From assembly GCA_023487645.1 (NCBI GenBank), contig JAMDBX010000062.1, forward strand, positions 1 through 19,956: a stretch of 19,956 bases of DNA, in the 5' to 3' direction. This document shows, one piece after another, positions 1 to 6,533 of the stretch; positions within the stretch are counted from its first letter, which is position 1; the number at the start of each line of letters is the position of its first letter. The DNA comes from Patescibacteria group bacterium. GTDB lineage: Bacteria; Patescibacteria; Microgenomatia; Daviesbacterales; UBA10151. The notes beneath the pieces were generated by a model that saw only the letters and a list, made by a program, of their open reading frames with translations, was not told where the DNA came from and searched no databases. Position numbers and translations under genes: made by a program.

Positions 1-201
1 CTGACCCTCTTCCCATAAATCTTATTTTCAGATTGAATTTAGTTTCAGTTTTAATAAAATATGTGCAAAAGAAATGTTCGTAAAATATTTAGAACTACAA
101 GAAGTATTTACAAAGTATGGCTCAGTGGTGGTTAACCAGCTAAAAGTAAATCTCACGTCGTCTTGAAGGTGTTCGAAAAACGTACCTTCAGACGTAATTT
201 G
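1..201. other. left-edge stretch without a supported gene
   Basis: AT-rich sequence with no supported gene. A short plus-strand reading frame is open from base 3 to a TAA near base 87, and a minus-strand frame with an ATG at 16..14 leaves the window after a few codons. Either could be the edge of a real gene, but neither has enough sequence to judge. The stretch also holds the inverted repeat at 155-195 described separately. Confidence 0.4.
155..195. repeat. imperfect inverted repeat next to tRNA-Asp
   Basis: ACGTC (155-159) and TGAAGGT (164-170) pair with ACCTTCA (184-190) and GACGT (191-195), leaving a 13-base loop and a four-base bulge (160-163). It lies 7 bases past the 3' end of the minus-strand tRNA-Asp, so it could help 3' processing or termination, but the following T-rich tract on the minus strand is weak. 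The structure is seen; the role is a guess. Confidence 0.4.
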
Positions 202-275
202 CGGGATCGGGGGGACTCGAACCCCTGACCTCTTCCGTGACAGGGAAGCGCTCTAACCAACTGAGCTACGATCCC
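202..275 (-). tRNA. tRNA-Asp (anticodon GTC)
   Basis: A full cloverleaf reads on the minus strand: acceptor GGGATCG pairing with CGATCCC, D arm GCTC/GAGC, anticodon stem CTTCC/GGAAG around loop CTGTCAC (anticodon GTC), T arm AGGGG TTCGAGT CCCCC. The discriminator base is G, as expected of tRNA-Asp, and CCA is not encoded (G is followed by CA). Its first ten bases also serve as the last codons and stop of the GIY-YIG gene. No promoter is obvious between that gene and the tRNA, so the tRNA is probably processed from a transcript that begins upstream of the GIY-YIG gene. Confidence 0.97.
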
Positions 276-520
276 AAATTATTTATAATTATTTCCTTAA
301 TCTTCTTTCCAAAGCCTGATTTATAAAATTTTTCTCTTAATCTAGCATCCTGTTCGCATAAATAACTTTCATAATAGATAAGTTTTAATGGACCATTCTG
401 ACTGCTCCATCTATTACTTCCATTGTTATGTTCACCGATACGTATCTCAGGTAATTTAGAAGAGAATCCGACATATATTTTGTTGTTTTTAATGCTTATA
501 GCAAAATAAACGTAATACAT
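266..520 (-). CDS. single-domain GIY-YIG nuclease
   Basis: An 84-residue protein that is little more than one GIY-YIG nuclease domain. Visible are the paired first strands with a YVY at residues 3-5 and YVG at 16-18 (the GIY and YIG positions), the catalytic arginine region EIRIGEH (R27) and the REK motif with the probable metal-binding glutamate E63. Stand-alone proteins of this type are common in CPR genomes and often mislabelled as UvrC fragments; the substrate is generally unknown. The ATG at 520 lies in the anticodon loop of a broken tRNA-Asp copy, and the TAG stop at 266-268 is nt 8-10 of the intact tRNA-Asp, so the last two residues (Gly-Ser) are encoded by tRNA sequence. No Shine-Dalgarno is seen. 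A selfish, tRNA-associated role is inferred from this placement. Confidence 0.85.
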   Translation of the reverse strand: MYYVYFAISIKNNKIYVGFSSKLPEIRIGEHNNGSNRWSSQNGPLKLIYYESYLCEQDARLREKFYKSGFGKKIKEIIINNLGS

Positions 521-582
521 GCTGGCACTCTAACCCCAGCCAGAGGCTGGTCGTCCTATGGACGAAACTGAGCTACGATCCC
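515..582 (-). pseudogene. broken tRNA-Asp 5' half with hairpin inserts
   Basis: On the minus strand, bases 582-566 repeat the first 17 nt of the intact tRNA-Asp exactly. After two palindromes (565-536), the tRNA resumes with GGTTAGAGTGCCAGC and runs into ATG at the anticodon loop, where the GIY-YIG gene begins. The rest of the tRNA is missing. The anticodon-stem bases (CCAGC) differ from those of the intact gene (CTTCC), so this is not a simple recent tandem copy; it looks like the 5' half of a different tRNA-Asp allele. It cannot make a functional tRNA. Confidence 0.8.
536..565. repeat. two adjacent 15-bp palindromes
   Basis: CCAGCC-AGA-GGCTGG (536-550) is followed directly by TCGTCC-TAT-GGACGA (551-565). 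Each is a perfect 6-bp stem with a 3-base loop. Together they sit in the D-loop of the tRNA-Asp 5' remnant, between AGTT and GGTTAGAG; deleting all 30 bases restores a normal D arm. They resemble the compact palindromes in other tRNA remnants and in gatC of this window. Confidence 0.85.
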
Positions 583-593
583 AAACCGGCTAT

Positions 594-599
594 ATTGTA
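594..599 (-). promoter_or_regulatory. -10 box before the tRNA-Asp/GIY-YIG unit
   Basis: TACAAT with an upstream TGA (extended -10 form) lies 11 nt before the first base of the tRNA remnant on the minus strand. It probably is the original tRNA-Asp promoter and would now drive remnant, nuclease gene and intact tRNA as one transcript. Confidence 0.5.
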
Positions 600-629
600 T
601 CAGAGCTCATAGGCTTGGTCAATCAAAAG

Positions 630-638
630 TGATATATT
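630..638 (+). promoter_or_regulatory. extended -10 promoter of polX
   Basis: TG at 630-631, one base, then TATATT at 633-638; the polX ATG follows after 6 nt. No convincing -35. The spacing predicts a leaderless or nearly leaderless mRNA. Confidence 0.5.
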
Positions 639-644
639 TATATC

Positions 645-2390
645 ATGGAATTTGCTAATGTAAAGATTGCCCGGATGCTTCGGGAGGTCTCCGCGGCTTA
701 TGAGTTAAAGGGAGGAAATATTTTCCAGATTAGGGCTTATGATACTGCTGCTGATGTAATAGAACATTCAACATCTGAAATTAAGGATTTATGGGAAGAG
801 GGTCAGCTGGACCAGATCCCGGGAATTGGGGAGAGTTTGCAGGCCCATTTGGATGAACTTTTTAAAACCGGCAAGGTCAAACATTGGGAAGAGCTTAAAA
901 AAGGTATCCCTGAGGTTGTTTTTGAGCTTTTGGATATTCCGGGTATTGGCCCTAAAACTGCTTTGAAAATAAGTAAGTTGGGTGTAAAAAATATTGATGA
1001 GCTAAAAAAAGGAATTGAGGATCAGTCACTTTTGAAAAAAGGCCTTTCCCCGAAGATGGCAAAAAAGATCCTTTTTGGTATATCTCAACTTCCGGCTATT
1101 AAAAGCGGCCGGATGCTTTTACCCTATGCCTATTCCCAGGCAGAAAAAATTTTGGACTATTTAAAGAAAAACCCTAAAGTTGTCAAGGCTGATGCCCTGG
1201 GAAGTTTAAGGCGGATGGTGGCAACAATTGGGGACTTGGATTTTGCTGTGGCCTCAAAAGATCCGGGAGAAGTGATTGATTATATTGTATCAATGCCCGG
1301 AGTATCACAGGTTTTGGGTAAGGGGGAAACAAAAGTAACTATTGCTCTTTTTTCGGGATTGCAACTTGACTTTAGAATTGTTGATCCAAGCTCCTATGGA
1401 GCTGTTTTACAATATTTTACCGGGTCCAAGCAACATAATATACATTTAAGGGAGATTGCAGAAGGGCAGGGACTTTCACTCTCTGAATATGGTGTTAAAG
1501 ATATCAAGACGGGTAAAGTCCATATGACGCCAACTGAAAAAGAGTTTTATCTGCTACTAGGTATGGAGGTTCCTCCCCCGGAAATTCGTGAGGATACAGG
1601 AGAGATCGAAGCTTCTTTAAAACATAAATTACCTCAATTGGTTGAATTAAAAGATATTAAAGGCGACTTACATCTTCATTCTAATTTTCCCATTGAGCCT
1701 TCTCATGACTTGGGCGTAGATGATATCCGTGAGATTGTGGCTCAGGCAAAAAGGCTGGGATATTCTTATATTGGAATTGCTGACCACCAACCAAGCGTTG
1801 GTAACCATACTAAAGAGCAGATGATTGAGCTTATTAAAAAAAGATCAAAGCTAATTGAACAAATTAATTACTCACAAAAAAATATCCGGGTACTAAATTT
1901 ACTCGAAGTTGATATCTCTCCTGATGGATCTCTCTCTGTGCCTGATGAAGGGCTTAAACTTTTGGATTTTGCCATTGCCGGTGTCCACTCTGCACACCGT
2001 CAGTCAAAAGAACAAATGACCCAAAGAATCTTGCAAGCTTTAAAAAATCCTTATATAAAGGTTTTAACTCATCCTACAGGCAGGATCTTAAATGAAAGGG
2101 AATCTTATGATGTAGAATGGCCGAAAATTTTCCAATATGCAGCCGAAAATAATAAAGCCTTAGAAATAAACGCCTGGCCAAACCGTTTGGATTTGCCGGA
2201 TAATTTAGCCAGGGATGCTAAAAGTTTTGGAATTAAATTTGTGATTGATACCGATTCCCATGAAAAATCCCAAATGGAATTTATACGCTTTGGGGTGGCA
2301 GTGGCCCGGCGGGGCTGGGTGACAAAAGACGACGTTCTCAATACCTGGGAGTGGACAAGGTTTGCTAAATGGTTTAATATAAGAATGTAA
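645..2390 (+). CDS. polX: DNA polymerase X with PHP domain
   Basis: A bacterial family X DNA polymerase/3'-5' exonuclease, a gap-filling repair enzyme. The 581 residues match the usual length. In order: an N-terminal helix-hairpin-helix region (IPGIG at 58-62 and again at 98-102), the polymerase core with GSLRR (186-190) and GDLDF (196-200) giving metal ligands D197 and D199, third aspartate D242 in LDFRIV, then a PHP phosphoesterase domain from about 338. The PHP metal ligands look intact: HLH (343-345), ADH (379-381), E421, H448, H476 and DTDSH (535-539). Polymerase and PHP exonuclease sites therefore both appear active. It starts 6 nt after a -10 box without a ribosome site, and lemA follows after 4 nt, suggesting cotranscription. 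Confidence 0.96.
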   Translation: MEFANVKIARMLREVSAAYELKGGNIFQIRAYDTAADVIEHSTSEIKDLWEEGQLDQIPGIGESLQAHLDELFKTGKVKHWEELKKGIPEVVFELLDIPGIGPKTALKISKLGVKNIDELKKGIEDQSLLKKGLSPKMAKKILFGISQLPAIKSGRMLLPYAYSQAEKILDYLKKNPKVVKADALGSLRRMVATIGDLDFAVASKDPGEVIDYIVSMPGVSQVLGKGETKVTIALFSGLQLDFRIVDPSSYGAVLQYFTGSKQHNIHLREIAEGQGLSLSEYGVKDIKTGKVHMTPTEKEFYLLLGMEVPPPEIREDTGEIEASLKHKLPQLVELKDIKGDLHLHSNFPIEPSHDLGVDDIREIVAQAKRLGYSYIGIADHQPSVGNHTKEQMIELIKKRSKLIEQINYSQKNIRVLNLLEVDISPDGSLSVPDEGLKLLDFAIAGVHSAHRQSKEQMTQRILQALKNPYIKVLTHPTGRILNERESYDVEWPKIFQYAAENNKALEINAWPNRLDLPDNLARDAKSFGIKFVIDTDSHEKSQMEFIRFGVAVARRGWVTKDDVLNTWEWTRFAKWFNIRM

Positions 2391-2394
2391 AATT

Positions 2395-2946
2395 ATGATA
2401 ATTACTTATGTAATTGTTGCCATTGTTGTTATTGCTCTTCTCTGGTTAATGTCTACTTATAATCACTTAGTCACTCTAAGAAACAGGGTTAAAGAAGCTT
2501 GGTCGGAGATCGATGTCCAGCTAAAAAGACGCTCTTCCTTGATCCCCAATTTAGTCGAAACAGTAAAAGGTTATGCCAAACACGAAAAAGAGGTTTTTGA
2601 AAATGTGACTAAGGCCAGGTCGGCGTTGGTTGGGGCTAAAACTCCGGGTGAGGCAGCCCAGGCCAACGATCAACTGAGTGGAGCCTTAAAATCATTATTT
2701 GCCGTAGCCGAGGGCTATCCTCAACTTCGGGCTTCGGAAAATTTTAAAGAGCTTCAGGAAGAACTTTCAGATACGGAAAATAAAGTTGCTGCTTCCCGTC
2801 AGTTTTATAACACCAATGTTTTGGATTTAAATAACACTACTGAAACCATGCCTTCGGCTTTAATTGCCAACATGTTTGGTTTTCAAAAGGCAGACTTCTT
2901 TGTAGCCAGTGAAGAAGAGAAAAAAGACATTGAAGTAAAATTCTGA
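2395..2946 (+). CDS. lemA: LemA family membrane protein
   Basis: A 183-residue LemA protein. One N-terminal membrane helix (residues 3-19) is followed by the family core: [21 protein letters not shown] (22-42), the [21 protein letters not shown] segment (44-64), and later ARSAL and FYN motifs, all predicted helical and outside or beneath the membrane. The molecular job of LemA is not settled. It is found next to the membrane protease HtpX in many bacteria, as here, where htpX follows after 34 nt; a link to membrane or envelope proteostasis is inferred from that neighbourhood. The start is 4 nt after the polX stop and has no obvious ribosome site. Confidence 0.93.
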   Translation: MIITYVIVAIVVIALLWLMSTYNHLVTLRNRVKEAWSEIDVQLKRRSSLIPNLVETVKGYAKHEKEVFENVTKARSALVGAKTPGEAAQANDQLSGALKSLFAVAEGYPQLRASENFKELQEELSDTENKVAASRQFYNTNVLDLNNTTETMPSALIANMFGFQKADFFVASEEEKKDIEVKF

Positions 2947-2971
2947 AAACTAACCTCCTTTGTGTTAAAAT
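2943..2971 (+). promoter_or_regulatory. htpX promoter
   Basis: CTGAAA (2943-2948), a 17-bp spacer and TAAAAT (2966-2971) preceded by TGT, an extended -10. The ATG of htpX follows after 9 nt. The -35 overlaps the lemA stop, so htpX can be made independently of polX-lemA. Confidence 0.55.
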
Positions 2972-2980
2972 TTACTCGTT

Positions 2981-3907
2981 ATGGCGACTGTAAATACAGC
3001 TTGGGATAAAGTTTCTCAAAACATTTTTAAAACTTGGCTGATCTTTATTTTCTTCACTATTTTTGTAGCCGGAGTGGTTTATGTCATTGCCCGGGCCTGG
3101 GGGTTTGGTGAGGTTGGAGGACTGGGCATTGTCGGATTTGCTTTGATTATTGCCGGAATCATGAATTTTGTTTCCTATTATTGGTCGGATAAAATAGTTT
3201 TGGGAATTTCCGGGGCTAAAGAGTTAAAACATGATCAGAACAAAGAGCTTTATCATTTAGTTGAAAATCTTTGTATCGCCGGAGGTTTGCCGACACCTAA
3301 AATTTATACCATTGATGACAGCGCACCGAACGCTTTTGCCACCGGCCGTGACCCGAAACACTCAGCTATTGCCTTAACCACCGGAATTTTGCAAAAACTC
3401 AACAAGCAGGAGCTTGAAGGGGTGATTGCTCATGAACTTTCACATGTCGGCAACCGTGATACTTTACTCATGAGTGTAGTTTCTGTTTTAGTGGGAACTC
3501 TGGCCCTTCTATCAGATTTTTTCTTGAGGTCAATGTGGTTTGGCGGCAGGGATAGAGACAGGGAAGGCAATAATGCCCTTTTTATGGTTTTGGCTTTAGT
3601 AGCGGCTATTTTGGCACCAATTATTGCTACTCTGATTCAGCTGGCAATTTCCAGAAGGAGGGAGTTTTTGGCGGATGCTTCGGGAGTGCTTTTGACCAGA
3701 TATCCTCAAGGGTTGGAAAGTGCTTTGCTAAAAATTTCCGGGGATCAGGAACCTTTGGAAGTAGCTAATCGCGGCACGGCTCATATGTACATTGTTAATC
3801 CTTTGAAAGGATCGGAGGCAGTGGGTTTTTTAGCCGGACTTTTTAACACCCATCCCCCAATTGCAGCCCGCATCAAAGCCCTTCAGGAAATGGAAGGGAA
3901 GTTCTAG
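2981..3907 (+). CDS. htpX: HtpX-type M48 membrane metalloprotease
   Basis: A 308-residue zinc endopeptidase of the HtpX family, which degrades damaged or misassembled membrane proteins. Two membrane helices near the N terminus (about 17-37 and 47-68) precede the zinc motif HELSH (151-155), with the third ligand E228 in RREFLADA. Two further hydrophobic stretches lie at about 163-182 and 200-223. NTHPP near 289-293 is the usual C-terminal family motif. The catalytic set is complete, so the enzyme should be active on the cytoplasmic face of the membrane. It follows lemA, a common pairing. It has its own probable promoter just upstream and no Shine-Dalgarno. Confidence 0.95.
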   Translation: MATVNTAWDKVSQNIFKTWLIFIFFTIFVAGVVYVIARAWGFGEVGGLGIVGFALIIAGIMNFVSYYWSDKIVLGISGAKELKHDQNKELYHLVENLCIAGGLPTPKIYTIDDSAPNAFATGRDPKHSAIALTTGILQKLNKQELEGVIAHELSHVGNRDTLLMSVVSVLVGTLALLSDFFLRSMWFGGRDRDREGNNALFMVLALVAAILAPIIATLIQLAISRRREFLADASGVLLTRYPQGLESALLKISGDQEPLEVANRGTAHMYIVNPLKGSEAVGFLAGLFNTHPPIAARIKALQEMEGKF

Positions 3908-3968
3908 CATCTCTTGCATGATATATATCTCTTACCCTAGTAGCAAGTGCGATAGCTTTTTGCCTATT

Positions 3969-4361
3969 TTATTCAGTTACTTCTTCTCGAGAACATCCTA
4001 ATAGGTTATGGTCGTCAGGGTTTTCTATAAAAGGTTGTGAAATGGTTTGTCCTCTAACTATCAATGTATTTCCTAACCAGTCGGTATGATGTATAAGAGG
4101 AGCAAAAAATTTTAAACTCCGGTGCTGTCGATTATCAAGACGGTACGACTCCAGTGAGGTAGGGGTTGAAACATCCACAGTAACTAATGCATAACCGCTA
4201 TATTTTTCTCTGGAACTTTGAAGAGTAAGAGTTATACCATCTACTTCCGCTCCAGTGTCGCTAAGTCGCCAATCACCCTTTCCATATAAATAATCAAAAG
4301 CATTTTGATAAGTTGTAAACTCTTCTGGTTGAGCTATGTTTGCTTTTCTTTCTTTACTCAT
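3969..4361 (-). CDS. orphan protein of unknown function
   Basis: A 130-residue protein I do not recognise. It has no signal peptide or membrane helix, so it is probably cytoplasmic. Composition is balanced, with a possible beta-rich centre (DGITLTLQSSREK at 42-54, GYALVTVDVST at 57-67) and an acidic C terminus. It stands alone between htpX (convergent) and obg (divergent). The gene is supported by length and by a very good promoter upstream (TTGACA, 17 bp, TATACA), with the ATG 19 nt after the -10 box. Confidence 0.7.
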   Translation of the reverse strand: MSKERKANIAQPEEFTTYQNAFDYLYGKGDWRLSDTGAEVDGITLTLQSSREKYSGYALVTVDVSTPTSLESYRLDNRQHRSLKFFAPLIHHTDWLGNTLIVRGQTISQPFIENPDDHNLLGCSREEVTE

Positions 4362-4380
4362 ATAGTGTTGTTTTAGAAAA

Positions 4381-4409
4381 TGTATAAAACAATTTATTTA
4401 TCATGTCAA
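4381..4409 (-). promoter_or_regulatory. strong promoter of the 3969-4361 gene
   Basis: On the minus strand, a perfect TTGACA (4409-4404), a 17-bp spacer and TATACA (4386-4381). It overlaps the -35 region of the divergent obg promoter by about five bases. Confidence 0.65.
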
Positions 4410-4431
4410 TCCCATAAAAATTGTTTATAAT
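4403..4431 (+). promoter_or_regulatory. obg promoter
   Basis: ATGTCA (4403-4408), 17-bp spacer and a perfect TATAAT (4426-4431). The obg ATG follows after only 6 nt, which places the expected transcription start at or within a base or two of the start codon. Confidence 0.65.
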
Positions 4432-4437
4432 ATACCA

Positions 4438-5397
4438 ATGCTAATTGATGAAGTTGATGATGTGATTTTTAAAGCTGGGCATGGGGGGGCGGGAAAAGTT
4501 TCCTTTGTTCCCTCCAGGACTCAAAAAGGCGGGCCAGACGGTGGTAACGGCGGCCGGGGTGGGGATGTGTGGATAAGGGTGACTTCAGATACTTTTGCCC
4601 TTAACCAGTTTTCTAAGTCTAAACTTTTAGAAGCTGAGAATGGAGAGATGGGAGGTAAAAATAAAAAATCAGGAAGTAACGGTCATGATTTAGAAATAGC
4701 TTTACCTCTGGGGACTTTGGTAGTTGATAAAGATAGCGGGGAAGAGATCGACCTTAACAGTTTGGACCAAAGAATTTTAATTTCTAAAGGCGGTTTAGGA
4801 GGAAGAGGTAATGCAGAATTGGCAAACTCCCGTAACACTACTCCCAAATATGCCCAACATGGTTTACCAGGAGAAGAAAGGCATCTTAAATTAGTTTTAA
4901 AGTTAATTGCTGATTTTGGCTTGATTGGTTTGCCTAATGCCGGGAAAAGCAGTCTTCTTAATGAGTTGACCGCTGCCAATGCTAAGATTGCTAATTATCC
5001 TTTTACTACACTCGAACCAAATTTGGGAGTTTTTAAGGGTCGGATCCTTGCCGATATCCCGGGGCTGATTGAAGGGGCTGCAGATGGCCGGGGACTGGGA
5101 ATACAGTTTTTAAAACATATTGAAAAAGTAACCTTGCTTTTGCATTGTATCAGTTCCGAATCCGAAGATGTGGAGGGTGATTATAAAACCGTAATTAATG
5201 AAATGGAAAAATTTAACCCTGAGCTTTTGCAAAAAGAGGAGGTTATACTTTTAACAAAGACTGATTTAGTAGACCAGGAAGAGGTCAAAAAGAAAGCTGC
5301 GAAGCTTAAGAGATTTAAAAGAAAGATCCTCCCGATTTCTATCTACGATTGGGACAGTTTAGAGAAACTGAGAAACTTAATAGACACTAAAAGTTGA
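4438..5397 (+). CDS. obg: Obg family ribosome-assembly GTPase
   Basis: A 319-residue Obg (CgtA) GTPase, which acts in late 50S subunit assembly and stress signalling. The glycine-rich Obg domain fills about residues 1-158 (GGPDGGNGGRGGD at 31-43, KGGLGGRGN at 117-125). The G domain follows: G1 GLPNAGKSS (164-172), switch-I threonines at 190-191, G3 DIPG (206-209). The G4 position reads TKTD (273-276) where NKxD is usual, and G5 is SI rather than SA. The protein stops right after the G domain, so the C-terminal OCT domain of many Obg proteins is absent. The stop abuts the stop of the converging gene at 5398 with no spare base. Confidence 0.96.
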   Translation: MLIDEVDDVIFKAGHGGAGKVSFVPSRTQKGGPDGGNGGRGGDVWIRVTSDTFALNQFSKSKLLEAENGEMGGKNKKSGSNGHDLEIALPLGTLVVDKDSGEEIDLNSLDQRILISKGGLGGRGNAELANSRNTTPKYAQHGLPGEERHLKLVLKLIADFGLIGLPNAGKSSLLNELTAANAKIANYPFTTLEPNLGVFKGRILADIPGLIEGAADGRGLGIQFLKHIEKVTLLLHCISSESEDVEGDYKTVINEMEKFNPELLQKEEVILLTKTDLVDQEEVKKKAAKLKRFKRKILPISIYDWDSLEKLRNLIDTKS

Positions 5398-5562
5398 TTA
5401 TTTATTTTTCCCGGCTTGTTGACTATCTTGTTTTCGTTTCCTAAAGGAGGGTAGTAACCCACTTTCTCTCATTTCTCTCACAACTCTGCGGTCACATTCT
5501 ATTTGAGCTTTTACTGATTCCGGTGTTATTAATGCCGAACTAGATTCTGTTTCTCTGCCCAT
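5398..5562 (-). CDS. 54-residue protein with strong Shine-Dalgarno
   Basis: A small minus-strand gene starting MGRETESSS and ending in a lysine-rich tail (AGKNK). It is preceded by AGGAGGTGA (5575-5567), almost the full anti-SD complement, with 7 nt between AGGAGG and the ATG: by far the best ribosome site in this window and the main reason for calling the gene. The protein is soluble. The N-terminal third is Ser/Thr/Glu-rich; residues 14-33 could form a charged helix (PESVKAQIECDRRVVREMRE); the C terminus is basic. It lies downstream of the Nudix gene on the same strand (81-nt gap), and its stop touches the obg stop. I do not recognise the family and assign no function. Confidence 0.75.
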   Translation of the reverse strand: MGRETESSSALITPESVKAQIECDRRVVREMRESGLLPSFRKRKQDSQQAGKNK

Positions 5563-5566
5563 ATTT

Positions 5567-5575
5567 TCACCTCCT
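5567..5575 (-). promoter_or_regulatory. near-perfect Shine-Dalgarno
   Basis: AGGAGGTGA on the minus strand, well spaced for the ATG at 5562. It fixes the start of the 54-residue gene and shows that the organism uses SD-led initiation at least sometimes, in contrast to its many leaderless-looking genes. Confidence 0.85.
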
Positions 5576-5643
5576 TTATTAAAAATTTCCCGTAAGTTTT
5601 GGGTAAATTCCTCTTATGTTATAGTCCTATTTTTAACTTTGTG

Positions 5644-6147
5644 TCAAGTCAATTCTTCTGAAATTTCAAAATTTGTAAGGTTTTGGTTGGGATCAAAGAT
5701 AAAAGTAGCGTTAAGCTTTTGTCCATTTAAAACATTGGGAAGCCAGTGTTTGTCATCTTCCCACATTGATTCATAAGGAATTTGGTCGATTTCAAACCAT
5801 TGAGGAGACATCTCCTCAGATTCACAAGGGTCACCATCCCAAGTATCAACTAGATAAACATGGACTTGCTGGTTCCATTCTTTTTTCGTATTGGGAAATA
5901 GAAAATTTAACACAGCAACTTTATTTAAATTTTTGGGGATAACTCCAATTTCTTCCTGCGTTTCCCGAATGGCAGTTTCCTCGATGGTCTCGCCGGGATT
6001 GGGTTTACCTCCAACACCATTCCATTTGCCTTGGCCAAACCCTCGTTTTTTCATAGCCAACAAAACTTGATTTTTTTGCCTAAGTAGACAAAGAGTCGCT
6101 TGTCGCAAGTTTTTATTAACACTTTTAGTTTGCATGGCATTTTTCAT
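5644..6147 (-). CDS. MTH1-like Nudix hydrolase (oxidised purine dNTP)
   Basis: A 167-residue Nudix enzyme. The Nudix box is complete (G47, E53, R61-E62, E65-E66, G68), giving the metal-binding helix of a nucleoside triphosphate pyrophosphatase. Beyond the box it resembles MTH1/NUDT1, the 8-oxo-dGTPase: MKKRGFG (32-38) and KWNG (41-44) before the box, and SMWEDD (127-132) after it. The residues matching the MTH1 base-binding pocket (N43, W129, D131, D132) are all present. Likely role: clearing oxidised purine nucleotides from the pool. The first ATG is at 6147, but a TAAAAT overlaps it (6151-6146), so an internal ATG at 6135 (MQTKSV) may be the real start. It is divergent from gatC. Confidence 0.92.
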   Translation of the reverse strand: MKNAMQTKSVNKNLRQATLCLLRQKNQVLLAMKKRGFGQGKWNGVGGKPNPGETIEETAIRETQEEIGVIPKNLNKVAVLNFLFPNTKKEWNQQVHVYLVDTWDGDPCESEEMSPQWFEIDQIPYESMWEDDKHWLPNVLNGQKLNATFIFDPNQNLTNFEISEELT

Positions 6148-6201
6148 TTTATCTCAGAAAAATTTTTAAGGCCAGATGTGTATTAATGGCTAATCCTGAG
6201 T

Positions 6202-6207
6202 TATAAT
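6202..6207 (+). promoter_or_regulatory. -10 box of the gatCAB operon
   Basis: Perfect TATAAT, 8 nt before the gatC ATG; the -35 region is poor. The mRNA is predicted to start at or next to the start codon. Confidence 0.55.
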
Positions 6208-6215
6208 CCTTATGT

Positions 6216-6533
6216 ATGAAGTTAACATCTGATCAGGTTAAAAAAGTGGCTAAATTATCAAATTTACCTCTTAACCAAGAGGAAGAAGAAAAATACTCGG
6301 AGCAGCTTTCCAAAATTTTGGATTACATTGACCAGTTAAATTTGGTAGATACCCAAGGTGTTGAACCCACATTTAATGTGACTGGACTTTCTAATATTAT
6401 GAGGGAAGATAAGGATGGGGAAAGTTTGTCCCAGGAGGAAGCTTTGCAAAATGCCTCTAGTAAAAAGGATGGCCTGCCTGCCGGCAGGCAGGGATTTTTT
6501 GCAACCAAAGGAGTGTTTGAGGAAGAAAGTTAA
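6216..6533 (+). CDS. gatC: Asp/Glu-tRNA amidotransferase subunit C
   Basis: A 105-residue GatC, the small subunit that wraps around GatA and GatB in the amidotransferase converting mischarged Glu-tRNA(Gln) and/or Asp-tRNA(Asn). The N-terminal helical pair (VKKVAKLSNLPLNQEEEEKY, 8-27), the central VEPTFNV (49-55) and the C-terminal DGFF...VFEEE pattern identify it. That last pattern is split: about seven residues (GLPAGRQ) are inserted between KKDG and FFATKG, encoded by a perfect palindrome at 6473-6492. The reading frame is kept, and the insertion sits in a linker before the C-terminal segment. First gene of gatC-gatA-gatB. Confidence 0.94.
   Translation: MKLTSDQVKKVAKLSNLPLNQEEEEKYSEQLSKILDYIDQLNLVDTQGVEPTFNVTGLSNIMREDKDGESLSQEEALQNASSKKDGLPAGRQGFFATKGVFEEES
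6473..6492. repeat. perfect 20-bp palindrome inside gatC
   Basis: CCTGCCTGCC followed by its exact reverse complement. It encodes LPAGRQ in the gatC frame, and the inserted stretch is about 21 bp, so the frame is preserved. I recall this palindrome, and its LPAGRQ translation, as a frequent repeat in CPR genomes; that memory was not checked here. Confidence 0.85.

Noticed and set aside
1..87. Short plus-strand frame entering from the left edge
   Set aside because: Fewer than 30 codons visible and no recognisable motif; kept only as a remark.
202..582. A tRNA-Asp gene with a GIY-YIG-encoding intron
   Set aside because: After the nuclease gene comes a whole tRNA, not the matching 3' exon; the anticodon-stem halves do not pair, and no group I core was recognised.
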